From Sambucus nigra (taxonomy: Eukaryota; Streptophyta; Magnoliopsida; Dipsacales; Adoxaceae), in assembly GCA_949130495.1 (NCBI GenBank), contig OX422213.1, positions 535,417,467 through 535,481,466 of the forward strand: 64,000 nt of DNA, in the 5' to 3' direction. The translations under genes and the position numbers were made by a program. The notes beneath the pieces were generated by a model. The model had not been told where the DNA came from and searched no databases. It worked only from the letters and a program-made list of their open reading frames with translations. How positions within the stretch are numbered: position 1 is the first letter of the stretch; every line of letters begins with the position of its first letter. This document shows positions 43,993 to 56,050 of the stretch, one piece after another.

Positions 43993-45803
43993 CTACATGT
44001 CTTGGGTAAAACTGAGGAGGTGAGTAGGCCACACGACATACGAATTGACGCACCCACTAATATACGTCGTGCCGCATTTTTCGCGCAACCACAATAGGGA
44101 GTTCTCCTTCCCGGGTATGACATGCGTGACGAGCACCCTGGACTCCATCTCTTGAAGCGCACATCCATGAACTATTCCACCTTCGACGATATTCGGCTCC
44201 CTCAACCCCCGCCCTATCCGCTGGCCATCAAATACGTCCAATATGAACACGCTCGACCAACCAAGTGTCGACATTGGTCTGTTGAAGGGTACCAAATAGG
44301 GAAGTGGATCATCGAAGTACGAACGTGTCGGTGATGAAGCAGTGAGGTCCACATCCTCGTCATCCTGCGCCTCGTCCTCCCGCACCTCCTCCTCCACCGC
44401 CTTCTCCTTCCCTTTCCCTTTCCCTTTACGGTCTCCGCCCAACGTACGCTTCATGAATGCGTACATATCTTGGACCGTCGCCTCCAAACGGGACAACTTC
44501 GCGTCGTGTGAATCCACCATTCGAGCCAACCCGGTGTCGCTCGTCTCCAATCCGATGATCCTAGATTTGGCCACCCGCGAGCTCACCCCCCTTGTCCTCC
44601 CCTTGCGATCAAACCCAAGCACTTGGCTGAGTACATCTGTGGACAAAGATGCCTTGTCGGCATCAGACTGCGACTCATGGACTTCCTTAAGCTTTGCCTG
44701 AAACGACAAAAAGCACATGATTAGTAAAATAAGTAAACTAAAAAATTATAACGTAATTAACAAAAATTAAACTGTCGGATTACTTACAATCGTGGCCGCA
44801 ACGCTCGGGGACACCTCCTTGTCCTTCCCCTTCTTCGTCCGAAGAGCCACATAAGTATCGAGCCTATGTGGCTTACCCCCTGGCCCACTCCCTACCCCCT
44901 GAAATAAAATAAAGTAAAGTAAAATTAGTATCGGCCCCGCAAAGTAAAATAATGAAGAATAATATATTTCTGTAGTTATAGAATAATTAAATCTTACCTG
45001 CATCCTATGCTCCACCTCGGCGTAAGAGGTCCGGCCGGAGTAGTGCACGTCCGTCTTTTTTGCTCGATTTTCCCTCCCCGATTGGCGAGATGCCAATTGC
45101 CGATCCTCGATCTCATTGTCAATGAGCTTCTGCCATTGTGCCAATGAGATCGGCTCCTTGGGGGGGGGAGGGGGGGGACAGATTCACGCCATTGGATAAT
45201 CGACTCTCGTGTTTTCCCAAAGTACCGTGCCCGCATATTTTTTTCCACGACTTGAGTTGCTCCCTAATCTGCTCCAACACGGGATCGCGTAGCTTTGGAT
45301 CCAAGTTGAATTGTTCCTGTCCAACAAATACAATGTTAGTTGCGAATAAATACAAATATAAATATAAATATAAATATAAATATAAATATAAATATAAATA
45401 TAAATATAAATATAAATATAAATATAAATATAAATATAAATATAAATATAAATATAAATATAAATATAAATATAAATATAAATATGAAATCGAAATTGAA
45501 ATTGAAATTGAAATATTCATATAAATAAAAATATAAATATATTACCTGTAGTGCCGCCAAAACAACTAACTTGAGCTCATATGGCACCTCCTTCCAACTC
45601 ATAAACCCCGGGCAGATGACCGTCTTTAGCAGCTCGAGGGATCTCACTAATAGCTCCAATTTGTTCTCGACGGTAATCCCAAATTTTCCATATTTGGGGA
45701 GCCTAGGGGCGGAGGAGCCCTCGTCGCCTCCGCTACCACCGAGCCCAGACGACATCATCATAAACAGCATCATTATCTTCACCTTAGTATCTGAAGGAGA
45801 CAT
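43993..45803 (-). CDS. Ptta/En/Spm (TNPA-type) transposition protein gene of CACTA element 1, four exons
   Basis: Exons read from splice signals on the minus strand are 45803-45546, 45316-44998, 44898-44788 and 44697-43993. All three introns start GT and end AG. Exon 1 reads [14 protein letters not shown] and ends [11 protein letters not shown]. Exon 2 has [20 protein letters not shown] and [20 protein letters not shown]. Exon 4 has [20 protein letters not shown] and [20 protein letters not shown], the conserved Transposase_24 text, then an acidic stretch ([15 protein letters not shown]). The protein probably binds the subterminal repeats. A run of G at about 45159-45177 shifts the frame in exon 2, so the gene may be dead. 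Confidence 0.75.
45345..45488. repeat. (AAATAT)n microsatellite in intron 1 of the Ptta gene
   Basis: About 24 hexamer units of AAATAT. A short form of the same repeat sits at the same place in the sister gene (53908-53930 and 53970-53995). The KYKYKY and LYLYLY frames are artefacts. Confidence 0.95.
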
Positions 45804-47052
45804 TTTTGCTGTAAAAAAATGTTATTAGTACAGATAATTTTTTTTTAATAGTACACATACACACACCCCTACCCCACCCCCACCACACACACGCACACGT
45901 CATGACACTTTTAAAACTAACCAACCCAACATTTCATCAATTAAACTAATTATTAATTTACTTTCATCTAAAACTATACAATTAAAATTACAATTAAAGC
46001 TATACAATTTCTAAATTAAAGATATACAATTGTTAAAATTTCCCCTCCACACCCCCCACACCCCACCCCCACCCCCACCCCCATCACACCCCTTGCCCCC
46101 CTCCCCCCGCCACGCACACACCTACGCACACACACACACACCCCACCCCCACCACCCCCTCCCCCCACCACGACCGTGACAACTACATTTATTGTTTATC
46201 AATAAAATTATGACATGAGATAATTATAATTGGAGCATAAATTTCATTATCATAAAGGGATAAATCCAACAAAGTACAGATATTCTACAAATTTAAGTGA
46301 GAATTAAATTTAAGACTTTCTAACAACATGCATGTGTATGGATTCTACATAGTTGGGCATGAAAGTAACTAATGATATTCCTAAAAACATTCAATTGGCA
46401 ACATTTTGTGAATTTACTAAACTTTATATAATATTATCAAATTCTGTTAAAAAATTATCTAGGGTTTTACCTAATTGAATTAATTTCATGAATAAAATTA
46501 TTATCAATTTAAATATTTATATAATTAAATTTAACATATGAATTCTAGAACTTTTCTAACATTTACACAATTCTAACTATCACTAACCTTGCATTCATAC
46601 TAAGGTTTACATAGTTTTAACAAATTATAACAAAATATTATCATATTTTTAGTTAGAAAATTCCACTCCCACTCCCACCCCCACCCCCTCCCCCCACCAC
46701 ATTTTTGGATATTATTTACATTTACATTTTTGGATATTATTTTTGGAAATTTATAGAAAATTGCTTATTTATTTACATTTTTAACCCCCTACCCCCTACG
46801 CCCACCCTCTTCCACCCCCTACCCCCCACCCTGCCCCACCCCCACACACGCACACACACACGCACATTTATACACACATACACACATATATATACACACA
46901 AACATATATATAAATGGAAGAGAGAGAGAGAGAGAGAGAATTAAACCTGAAAGTAGAGAGAGAGAGAGAGAGAGCAGCGTCGAGAGATAGAGAGAGGGAG
47001 GGAACGACGGTAAGGGAAAAAAGAAGGGGGAAAGAGTTTTTGCTGCCAACAT
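45804..47052 (-). promoter_or_regulatory. Upstream region of the Ptta gene with C-rich and (CA)n/(GA)n tracts
   Basis: This stretch lies between the gene start and the right subterminal array, so it should contain the promoter. It carries C-rich blocks at 45870-45890, 46040-46165, 46665-46700 and 46785-46850, (AC)n at 46845-46890, and (GA)n at 46919-46975. The G-rich minus strand could form quadruplexes. No TATA box could be fixed. The 79-residue frames here are low complexity. Confidence 0.5.
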
Positions 47053-47275
47053 TGTCACGGTCGTGTCAAGGTCATTGACCGTGACAATTATTTAAAGAAT
47101 TGTCACGGTCATTGACCGTGCAAGTCCGTGACAAGTAAATTTCTCACGGCCTTGTCACGGTCAATGACCGTGATAATTATTTGTCACGGTCGTGTCAAGG
47201 TCAATGAACGTGACTTAAAACACGTGTTTTTTTATCACGGTCAATGACCTTGATAAGGGTGACCGACTGAAAGGT
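47053..47275. repeat. Right subterminal repeat array of CACTA element 1
   Basis: Copies of TTGTCACGGTCA, its inverse TGACCGTGACAA, and TGTCAAGGTCA occur in both orientations up to the terminal ATTTTGGTGTAGTG. Confidence 0.9.
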
Positions 47276-47301
47276 GACAATTTGGCCATTTTGGTGTAGT
47301 G

Positions 47302-49250
47302 TTATAAGTGGAACCACACGTTGTTTATAACATTGCTTCAATTCTTAAAAGAGGTAGTTTTAGAGGGTGAGAATTTGTCAGATTGATACTCTCATGTAAG
47401 AAAGATGGTTAATTATCTGGGGTTTGATTATCAAAAAATTCGTGCATGTCGAAATGATTGTATGTTGTATTATAAAGAGAACAAAGATTATGAGGATTAC
47501 GTAATATGTCATACATCAAGATGGAAGCAATTTTTGGATGAGTGTGATGAAGAAGAAGATAGGGATCAGAAAATTCAAACAAAGATTGTTAAGTACTTTC
47601 CACTGAAACCAAGGCTTCAAATATTATCTATGCCATTGAAAATATCCTCCCTCATGAGATGGCATGTGGAGGAACACAATGACGATGGCATATTAAGACA
47701 TCCAACTGATTCTAAAGCATGGAAAACTTTAGATCAACAAAATCCAAAATTTTCTTGTGACTCGTGCAATGTTAGGCCCAGACTAGCAACCGATGGCTTC
47801 AATCCTTTTAAAATAATGAAAATTTCTCATAACACGTGTCCCGTTGTTTTGATGATATACAACTTGCCTCCATGGATGTGTATGAAACAACATTATCTTA
47901 TACTATATACATTGATGGATGGTCTACGCATCCAAGGAAATAACATTAATGTTTACTTGCAGCCTCTAATCAACGAGTTGAAGGAATTGTGGAATTGTGG
48001 CATACATACTTACAATGCATTGACTGAAAAAATGTTTTGTATGCGGGCAACGTTAATGTGGACAATTGGTGACTTTTTTGCGTATGAAAACTTACCAGTT
48101 GAAGTGCAAAAGGTTGAATGTCTTGTCATTGTTGCAACAATAGCATTCTTTCACAGTGGTTAAGAATGGGAAGAAAATTTTCTATATGGGTCACCGTCGA
48201 TAGTTGGATAATACCCAAAAATTCAGAAATGATATCGTTGCTTTTGATGGGAAATTTGAAAGAAAATCCAAACCCACTTAAGTATCCAGCTATGACATCC
48301 TGGAGCAATTAAAGGTAATGGAAAGAAATAATGAGAAGGGTCACTCATCGATGACGAATAAGAGAAAAATGAGTATCTTCAGTGAAGGGAATGGTGATAG
48401 TTCCCTAAATTGGAAGAAAAAAGGCATAATCTTTTAGCTGCGATAATGGAATGATCACTTGCTTCGTCAAAATCTTGATGTTATGCATGTATAAAAAAAT
48501 GTGTGCGATAACTTACTTTGGACATTGTTAATGTAGATAGAAAATCAAAAGATAATATAAAGGTTCATTGAGAACATGGGTATTCGAAAGGCATTGCACC
48601 CTCAAAGCTTGCCCAATAACAAAGTATATTTACCACCACCATGATTCACAATCAGCAAAAGTGATACAGACATATTTTGTAAGGTTTTAAAGAATATAAA
48701 AGTCCCAGATGATTATGCATCTAATATTTCACATCGTGTAAACATTAAAGATCATAATATTTTTGGACTTAAGATACACTATAATCATATCATAATGAAA
48801 CAATTACTCCCGCTAGGAGTACGAAAATCATTGCCTACGAATGTAGCAAGGTCTTTGATTGAATTATGTAATTCCTATAGACAACTCTATTCAAAGACAA
48901 TGACCTTCAAAGACTATGAATACCTTCAAGATAGGGTTTCTCTTACACTCTGTCATCTTGAGAAAATCTTTCCCCCAACATTTTTCAATGTTATGGATCA
49001 TTTGACAATCCATTTAGCTGAGGAGGCAATGATTATCGGACCAACACAGTTTCGATGGATGTATCCCATTGCGAGGTACGTTTCGTGTATGCGTTATGTT
49101 TGTGTCATCTATATTAATGCATATGTATACTACTTTAATTTTTTGACAATGATGAACAAGTTTTTATTCACACTTAAAGATTATTTTTTTCATGTTCAAA
49201 GTCGTCCAGAAGATTTAATTGCTGAACTGTGCAAGCGACCTAGATGATGT
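47302..49250 (+). pseudogene. CACTA TNP2 transposase, catalytic and DUF4218-type part
   Basis: The frame from about 47405 reads YLGFDYQKIRACRNDCMLYY, RLQILSMPLKISSLMRWHVE, LRHPTDSKAWKTLDQQNPKF, RLATDGFNPF and VYLQPLINELKELWNCGIHT. This is the TNP2 domain, with the conserved aspartate in DGFNPF. After a frameshift near 48170 it reads ILSQWLRMGRKF and then LLRQNLDVMHV, followed by a stop and KNVCDNLLWTLL, a second conserved aspartate region. From 48795 it reads KQLLPLGVRKSLPTNVARSL, EKIFPPTFFNVMDHLTIHLA and QFRWMYPIARY. Stops and shifts occur about every 200-300 bp. Same strand and register as 33036 and 43313. Confidence 0.88.
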
Positions 49251-49707
49251 TAAGATTAAGTGAAATTGACCTTTACGAAATGATTAAGTCTAGGACAACT
49301 CAAGTCCAATAGGTTGTGCATTAGGTAAAGTACTAGCATTTATGCTTGAAGACACTTCATTTTTACAAGCACATCTCTACGTGTTATTTGACTCCGCCAC
49401 AGTGAAGACATTTCTTAAGTAAGATAACATTTGAATGAAATTTATACTTTATGTAATTAAATATCCCTCTACATTATTCAATTTATAGATACATGTTTTA
49501 CAGGAAACATACAACAATACTAAAATGGAAGAGACCTTGCATAGGATTCTACAAAATTAACCGCATTCACAAGAAAACATTTCATAAGTGGTTTGGGGAT
49601 CATATGAGTCATCTTTGTATCTATATGTAACCACATTTTAAAATCTTAATAACACATTTAATTTTTACACATCTAATTTGTATTACTTAATCATATGAAA
49701 AAAATTA
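49251..49707 (+). other. Weakly conserved segment of the TNP2 gene
   Basis: This links the DUF4218-type part to the DUF4216-type part. Only short pieces resemble TNP2. AT-rich text may include an intron. Confidence 0.35.
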
Positions 49708-50574
49708 GGTACGAAATCTAAATGAGGGTGACGTGTCAAAGGAAGTTAAAATTTTGGCTTCAGGCCCCTCCCCATAAGTTAGGAGATAAAGGGGATATAT
49801 TGTAAATAGGTTTAGGTTTTGCACAAAGCGGCGTGACAGAAGATTGAATACTCAAAATAGTGGAGTTATGCTTGATGCCACCACTGAAAGTTTTGCAAGT
49901 GCAAAGGATAAAAGATCTATTTTGGGGGATGCAACATATTTTGGAGTATTAACAGATTTATTTGAATTATGCTATTCAAATGATTTCAAGTTTGTCCTAT
50001 TCAAGTGTGACTGGGTCGATACCCATTTGGGGACAAAAAATGATAATTTTGAGTTCACATTACTGAACTTCAAACATTCACTATACAAGCATAATCGACT
50101 GTCAATGAACCGTTTATATTCATATCTCAGGCTAAATAAATTTGGTAAGTGCGAGACTTGATTAAATAAGATTGTAAAGATGTCGTGTAGATGACACCGA
50201 TAGATTTATATGACATGTATGGTAAATATACTATGGATATGACATAATATATTCATAAGTTGAGTCATACATCATTCAACAACTGGATGACACTCTAATC
50301 AACCATAATGGGGATATTACATGGGTTAGGGCTGGTGTGGAAGGAACGACTGTTGACAACCAAGTTCATATAGATGGAAGTGATGATATCCATGTGATAT
50401 TGATGAGTATTGTAGTGATGAGGATGTTTCTGAGACTTTGTAAGATGATTTAGAGGAGTACGGGGAAGCTAATGACATAGATATAGATGAAAGTGATGAA
50501 AATGAGGAGACCAGTGATGATTATGATATTGAAAGTGATGATTATGATAATGGCAAGGATAAAGATGACAATTG
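49708..50574 (+). pseudogene. CACTA TNP2 transposase C-terminal DUF4216-type domain and acidic tail
   Basis: It reads VRNLNEGDVSKEVKILASGP, then KRRDRRLNTQNSGVMLDA, ATYFGVLTDLFELCYSND, KFVLFKCDWVDTHLGTKND and FTLLNFKHSLYKHNRLS. These match the C-terminal domain that follows the catalytic part in TNP2 proteins. An Asp/Glu-rich tail (SDENEETSDDYDIESDDYD) ends at 50574. At least two in-frame stops occur. The right terminus of this CACTA element was not found downstream. Confidence 0.8.
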
Positions 50575-52261
50575 ACATGAATTTTTCTGTTATGAATGGT
50601 TTTATTTTTAAGGATGGATAGATTTTCACAAAATTTGACATTATTTTCTTTGTTTAATATTTTCAAAATGACTAATGACTGAATGAATTTATTTGTTTCA
50701 CGTCATATGTAGAAATGGATAAATAATAATGGAGTGTTAAACTCTTTTTCTTTTAGTTTTATTTTTCTATTTTTTGATGATTAATGAATGACTGCATTTT
50801 ATATTTCTTCCCTTTTATTGATTGGAAGTTGTTTATGAGAATAGCGATGAACCTTCTAAAGGGAGGATTGCTAAGGTCAACTGATCCTATTTTTCATCCC
50901 AAGTCTTTCTTCAAGTTTGGAACAATATCTTTAACATTAAAAGGGGTATAATTTTCCTTGGTTATTATAGCATGCAAGTGGACATACAAGCTAAACCCGC
51001 ATATTAAAGATTCACCTATACAATTCACCTACTCCAGCCCAAATAAGGTGCTACCTTAAGGATAAATCAACAGTCCAACAGAAGCCTTTTCGTCAACTGA
51101 TTTTTTAGATAAATCAAGAGTCCATAGTCCAACTTTGATGCCTTTCATTGCCAACATAGTAGGATCTTTATTTGGCATGCACTCCCTGTGTGATTAGGAG
51201 AATTATGGGATATCCTATTTTTGCATTTCACCTCCTTGCAAACTTCAAGATCATTTGTGTAATAACAAGGATATTTATGATAGAACTATTTAAATACATC
51301 ATCATTTGATCGTCTATCAGGCTACATTTTTTTTCAACCACAAGTTTTGCCTCTAAATCCTCATTAGTGTCTACTTTATCTTCCCACTCAATACTCACTT
51401 CTATATGATCATCACTCAAATGACGATCCATAATATAGTTGTGACATTTTGTATCTTCATTCACTATTAGGTCTACATCAACTATTATATTCTAACTTAC
51501 TTCCTCTTCATTAATCATTCCTAATAATTCTACTGTCCGCCTTCATTCTGTATGCCTAATTCGGAGGATCCCTCACCACATAAGTAGGATCAATTATCAT
51601 TTATCCTTATACTAATTCTAAAATATTGCTATACTCATCTATATTCATATATCTAGGTTCTCAACCATCAAATTGTTAATTAAGTTAGTTGCCTTCCGTT
51701 GAAATAGTATGATTCATCTTGACACTTTTTGCGATTCCTGCTCTAATGACTGACTCACTTTTTTACCTGTCCATTTAAACCTCTTCATAAAAATATCATT
51801 GATCCTTCCATATATACCCAAAATAATCCTGATGACAATTCAAAATGAACCATGAACTAAAATTGTGTCCTAAACAAACTTAGTTCCAGCGTACTCCGTA
51901 CTAAGTGCTATAGAATATCACGTATTATATCGTTCCACGTTCCAAGTATTTTTGGTTATGACATATAAATAATAAAGGGGAAACTGGTGTATATTGTGAG
52001 ATCAATCTATGAGAATGGATAAAACATCTTTATTGTTAGTTCTAATGGGATTATATTATTGTCTTAATATGACGATGAACTATTAGTGGAAAATTGAGCT
52101 TTAGTTTTGAGATTTATATATGTTTGAATGATGGAAAATTCTTTGTTTTAAGTTCTAATAAGTTTGAAATGTTGGGATAGTAGACGACAGAGTACAATAC
52201 ATGGAAAATTTGGTTTGGATTTTAGGGTTATCGATTAAGGAAATAGACACTAACTTAGGTG
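50575..52261. other. No gene seen; right part of the old CACTA element or flank
   Basis: AT-rich, with no recognisable domain on either strand. The expected CACTA end and subterminal repeats of the old element are not visible. The minus-strand frame at 51228-51464 (acidic, NEDTKCHNYIMDRHLSDD) has no known match. Confidence 0.4.
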
Positions 52262-52282
52262 CACTACACCAAATCTGTCGAA

Positions 52283-52575
52283 TTGTCACGGTCATTGACA
52301 TTGACAAGTTGGACTTGTCAAGGTCAATGAACATGACAATTCTGGGGGTGACAACTTTTGTTATCACGCACTTATCACAGTCATTGACCGTGACAAGTTC
52401 GTTAGACTTGTCACGGTCATGTCACGGTCCTTGACCTTGATAAGTTTTATCATTGTTAAGGACCGTGACAAGCCCGTGACAATGTTTAAAAAAAAATTCA
52501 TGATCATCGTTATAAGACCATGACAAGTTTCCTTTGTCACGGACTTGTCACGGTCAATGACAATGACAATTCTGG
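52283..52575. repeat. Left subterminal repeat array of CACTA element 2
   Basis: TTGTCACGGTCA and TGACCGTGACA words in both orientations, more diverged than in element 1. Confidence 0.85.
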
Positions 52576-52887
52576 GTAGAATTGAAAAAAAATCAATTGG
52601 GCAGTATGGCCACTGCCAGTGCCTAGCAATATATTTGTACCTGTTATAGCAACATTGTACCTGTTCAAACATTATATATCCAAATAAAATAGAGATAATG
52701 CAAATATACATTCAAAATAGAGACAATATGCATCACGATATAATCCAAATATAACTCAAATGTAACAACTTAAAATAATTCAATTCAAATAATGTCACTA
52801 AATGTCTAGGGTAAGGTTAGGTTTGAAGAGGTGAGTAGGCCACATGATATACGAATTGACACACCTACCAATATACATCGTGCCGCA

Positions 52888-54256
52888 TTATTTGTGCAAC
52901 CATAATGGGGAGTTCTCTTTCCCGAGTATCACATGTGTGACGAGCACCTTGGACTCGATGTCTTGAAGCGAACGTCCATGAACTGGCATACCCTGGACAG
53001 TATTCGGGTTTCCACCCAACGAACGCTTCATGAATGAGAACATATCTGGTACCATCGCCCCCAAATGGGAAAGCTTCGCGTCATGGGAGTCCAACGTTCG
53101 AGCCAACCCCGTGTCGCTCGTATCCAATCCGATGATCCTAGATTTGGCCACCCACAAGCTCACCCCCCTTGTCCACCCCTTGTGATCAGCGCCAAGCACT
53201 TGGAAGAGTTCACCTGTGGACAAAGATGCCTTGTCAGCATCAGACTGCGACTCATGCACTTCCTTAAGCTTTGCCTGAAACGACAAAAAGCACATGATTA
53301 GTAAAATAAGTAAATAAAAAAATTATAACGTAACTAACAAAAAGTAAAATGTAGAATTACTTTCAATCGTGGTCTCGATGCTAGGGGATACCTCCTTATC
53401 CTTCCCCTTCTTCGTCCGAATAGCCACATAAGTATCGAGCCTATGGGGCCTACCCCCAGGGCCACTCCCTGTCCCCTGAAATAAAATAAAGTAAAATTAG
53501 TATCGGCCCCGCAAAGTAAAATAATGGAGAATAATATATTTCTATAGTTATAAAAAAATTAAATCCTACCATCATCCTATGCTCCACCTCGGCGTAAGAC
53601 GTCCGGCCAGAGTAGTGCACGTCAGTCTTTTTTGCCCGATTTTCCCTCCCCGATTGGCGAGATGCCAATTATCTCTCCCCGATGTCATTGTCAGTGAACT
53701 TTTGCCATTGTGCCAATAAGATCGGCTCTTTCGGCGGGAAGGATTCACACATTCAGATAACGGACTCTCGGGTCTTCCCAAAGTACCGAGTCAGCATAAT
53801 TATCTTCCACATCTTGTGTTGCTCCCTCAACTGCTCCAAGACGGAATCGAATAGCTTTGGATCCAGGCTGAATTGTTCCTGTCCAACAAATACAATGCTA
53901 GTTGCGAATAAATATAAATATAAATATAAAATGAAATTGAGATTAAAATCGAAATTGAAATTGAAATATTCATATAAATATAAATATAAATACAATACCT
54001 GTAGTGCCACCCAAATATCTAACTTGAGCTCATTTGGCACATGCCTCCAACTAGTGTTCCCCGATCCGATGATCGTCATTACCAGCTCGAGTGATCTCGC
54101 TAATAGCCCCGTCTTGTTCTCGATGGCCATTCCCAATTTGCCATATTTGAGGAGCCTAGGGGTCGAGGATCCCTCGTCCCGTCCGCTACCACCGAGCCCA
54201 GATGACATCATCATAATCAGCATCATCATCCTCGACTTAATACCTGAAGGAGACAT
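52888..54256 (-). pseudogene. Ptta/TNPA-type gene of CACTA element 2
   Basis: It has the same exon plan as in element 1. Exon 1 reads from MSPSGIKSRMMM (54256) to ELKLDIWVALQ, ending before GTATTG near 54001. Exon 2 starts EQFSLDPKLFDSVLEQLREQ (53881). Exon 3 lies near 53475-53370. The last exon, 53289-52888, reads [40 protein letters not shown] and ends LGKENSPLWLHK. Compared with element 1 the last exon lacks about 80 codons that include the acidic stretch (element 1: [11 protein letters not shown]...; here RSLGGNPNTVQG). A stop follows TRESVI in exon 2. It is therefore probably nonfunctional. Confidence 0.75.
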
Positions 54257-54571
54257 TTGCCGTAGAAAAAATGTTGTTATTAGCACAAAGCAAAATGAAT
54301 TATAAGAAAAGATGCAAATATGTACAATTACTACAAATCTAAATGAATTGTTACTGTTTAACACTTCAATTCTAAATTCCAAAATAACAACATCTAACTC
54401 ATAATATGTACAATTACTAAAAATCTGAAACATCCCCACCCCCACCCCTACTGCCCACATTCACGCACACTACACAGGAGTGAAAATGATAAAGTACAAA
54501 TCAATTAAACGCATTAAAAATGGATTGATAAAGTACAAATTGGAATATTTATTACAAATTGAAAAATTGTT
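54257..54571. other. Intergenic stretch between Ptta and TNP2 of CACTA element 2
   Basis: AT-rich, with a short C-rich block near 54430-54450. It should include the Ptta promoter and the TNP2 terminator. No motif is decisive. Confidence 0.4.
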
Positions 54572-55124
54572 TCAAATTCGGGTTATCATAAAAATGGATT
54601 GATATTCAGTAGCAGCAGCTAATTCATCCACACTACTATTTAGACGCTTTGGCGTGTGTAGGACAATTGACCACAGTTCGTTGTTGATATACTCCGAGTA
54701 AAACACTTGGTTAACCTTTTGAAATGCACAAACAAATAACTCATTGCTCATCTGGTCATTGCTCTTCAACTTGGACAAGTCAACCATGATCAAATTGGTG
54801 ATAGGATCAACTTTACAAGCATTTTTATCCTCAACTCTTACCCAGTCATAGTAAAATACAAACTCTTTGAAGGTTATATAATCCAATTCAAATATATTTC
54901 GAATTACACCATAGTAAGTCATTTCAGCTTCAACGAGGTTTTTATCTTTTGCGCTCGCTCGAAAGAAAGTAGGAGCCTTGTATGAAATGTTCGAGTTCCG
55001 TACATTTGTACTTTCCTCGTAAACTTTTGCGCCCAATACATAACCGTTTAATCGATACTTTTTGTACTCTTGTGCCACGAACAAGGGTCCATTGGCTAGA
55101 TGAGCTACCTTGATGTCGCATCAC
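54572..55124 (-). pseudogene. TNP2 C-terminal DUF4216-type domain, CACTA element 2
   Basis: The minus strand reads NSNISYKAPTFFRASAKD, EMTYYGVIRNIFELDYITF, EFVFYYDWVRVEDKN and KVNQVFYSEYINNELWSIVL. Tandem use of 'YYGV---I-ELDY' and 'V-LF-CDW' in this order marks the TNP2 C-terminal domain. The frame closes at 54572. Upstream it is separated from the next TNP2 segment by a noncoding gap that may be an intron (55125-55471). Confidence 0.8.
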
Positions 55125-55471
55125 CCATCTTTAAGAGATGAGAATATAGATAAATTAATTAGATTAGTTGTAAAGTTTTAGTGTAATGTAACGTTATATA
55201 ACGACCATTTTCATTATAATTACCTCTTGTGTCAACCACAACCTAAATTCGATGTATGATTGTACCATTGGTTTTCGTCTTTAATTGTTCTCACAAGCTT
55301 CATATTTTCTGCATATTACAAAATTAACCATGTATAAAATAATCTAAAATATTCTAAAATAATGTTAAATATTAAAATAATTTAAACTTACTTTTTCCAT
55401 TCTTCGACATCTTCATGTGTGTTAAATAGATAATGAGCTACTTGTTCATGTTGCAAACTTGTTAATTTCAC

Positions 55472-56050
55472 TCATTTTCCCATCACGTGATCACCATCAT
55501 CGACGAACTCATCAGTGTCACCAATACTGGTCAAATCAGGCATATATTCCCGAGTATATATTGATGACTCCACGATGATGTATTCCTCTGCAATTGATCC
55601 TGTAATGTTTTGCATATTCTTGACGTAATCTTTAAAAACTTTCATTGATCTTTCAAATGGATACATCCACCGATATCTAACTAGACCACAAAGAAACTCC
55701 TCATCACATAGGTGTACCAACAAGTGAACACTTATGTCAAAGAATGCTGTGGGAAAGTACTTCTCTAGCACATAGATCGCTTTGGTCACCGCCAATTTTG
55801 CGGCCACTATGAGTTCTCGATTTACTACCTTCTCACACAAGAGTGAGAAGGTAATACTAATTTGCATGATAGCCCTCCATAAATCCGTGTGCTTGGAGAA
55901 ACAGTGCTTAAACAATAGAGGAACCAATTGCATGATCACATGCCAATCGTGGGACTTACACTTATGTAAATCATGAGTGGCATAATTCACAATCCTTTGC
56001 AAGTTGGACGAAAAATTAGATCAAATTTTATATTGTGTCTAAAAGCACCT
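55472..56050 (-). pseudogene. TNP2 DUF4218-type segment, CACTA element 2
   Basis: The minus strand reads KCKSHDWHVIMQLVPLLFKH, VLEKYFPTAFFDISVHLLVH, RYRWMYPFERSMKVFKDYVK and GSIAEEYIIVESSIYTREYM. This matches the segment after the catalytic core in TNP2. It is open for 176 residues from 56002, one of the best-kept stretches in the window. Confidence 0.85.

Larger units (their letters stand above)
43443..47301 (-). mobile_element. CACTA element 1, 3859 bp, carrying a Ptta/TNPA-type gene only
   Basis: The ends are CACTACACCAAATCTG (left) and CCATTTTGGTGTAGTG (right). The 3 bp duplications tta at 43440-43442 and 47302-47304 match the CACTA class. Subterminal arrays of the palindromic word TGTCACGGTCA/TGACCGTGACA occupy 43470-43760 and 47053-47275. 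The interior holds one minus-strand gene, and no TNP2 gene is present. The sister element at 52262-58282 has the same ends, the same gene and a TNP2 remnant. Confidence 0.92.

Noticed and set aside
45138..45803. Long frames of KYKYKY, LYLYLY and NINININ residues on both strands
   Set aside because: They arise from reading through the (AAATAT)n microsatellite in an intron. Splice signals place it outside the coding sequence.
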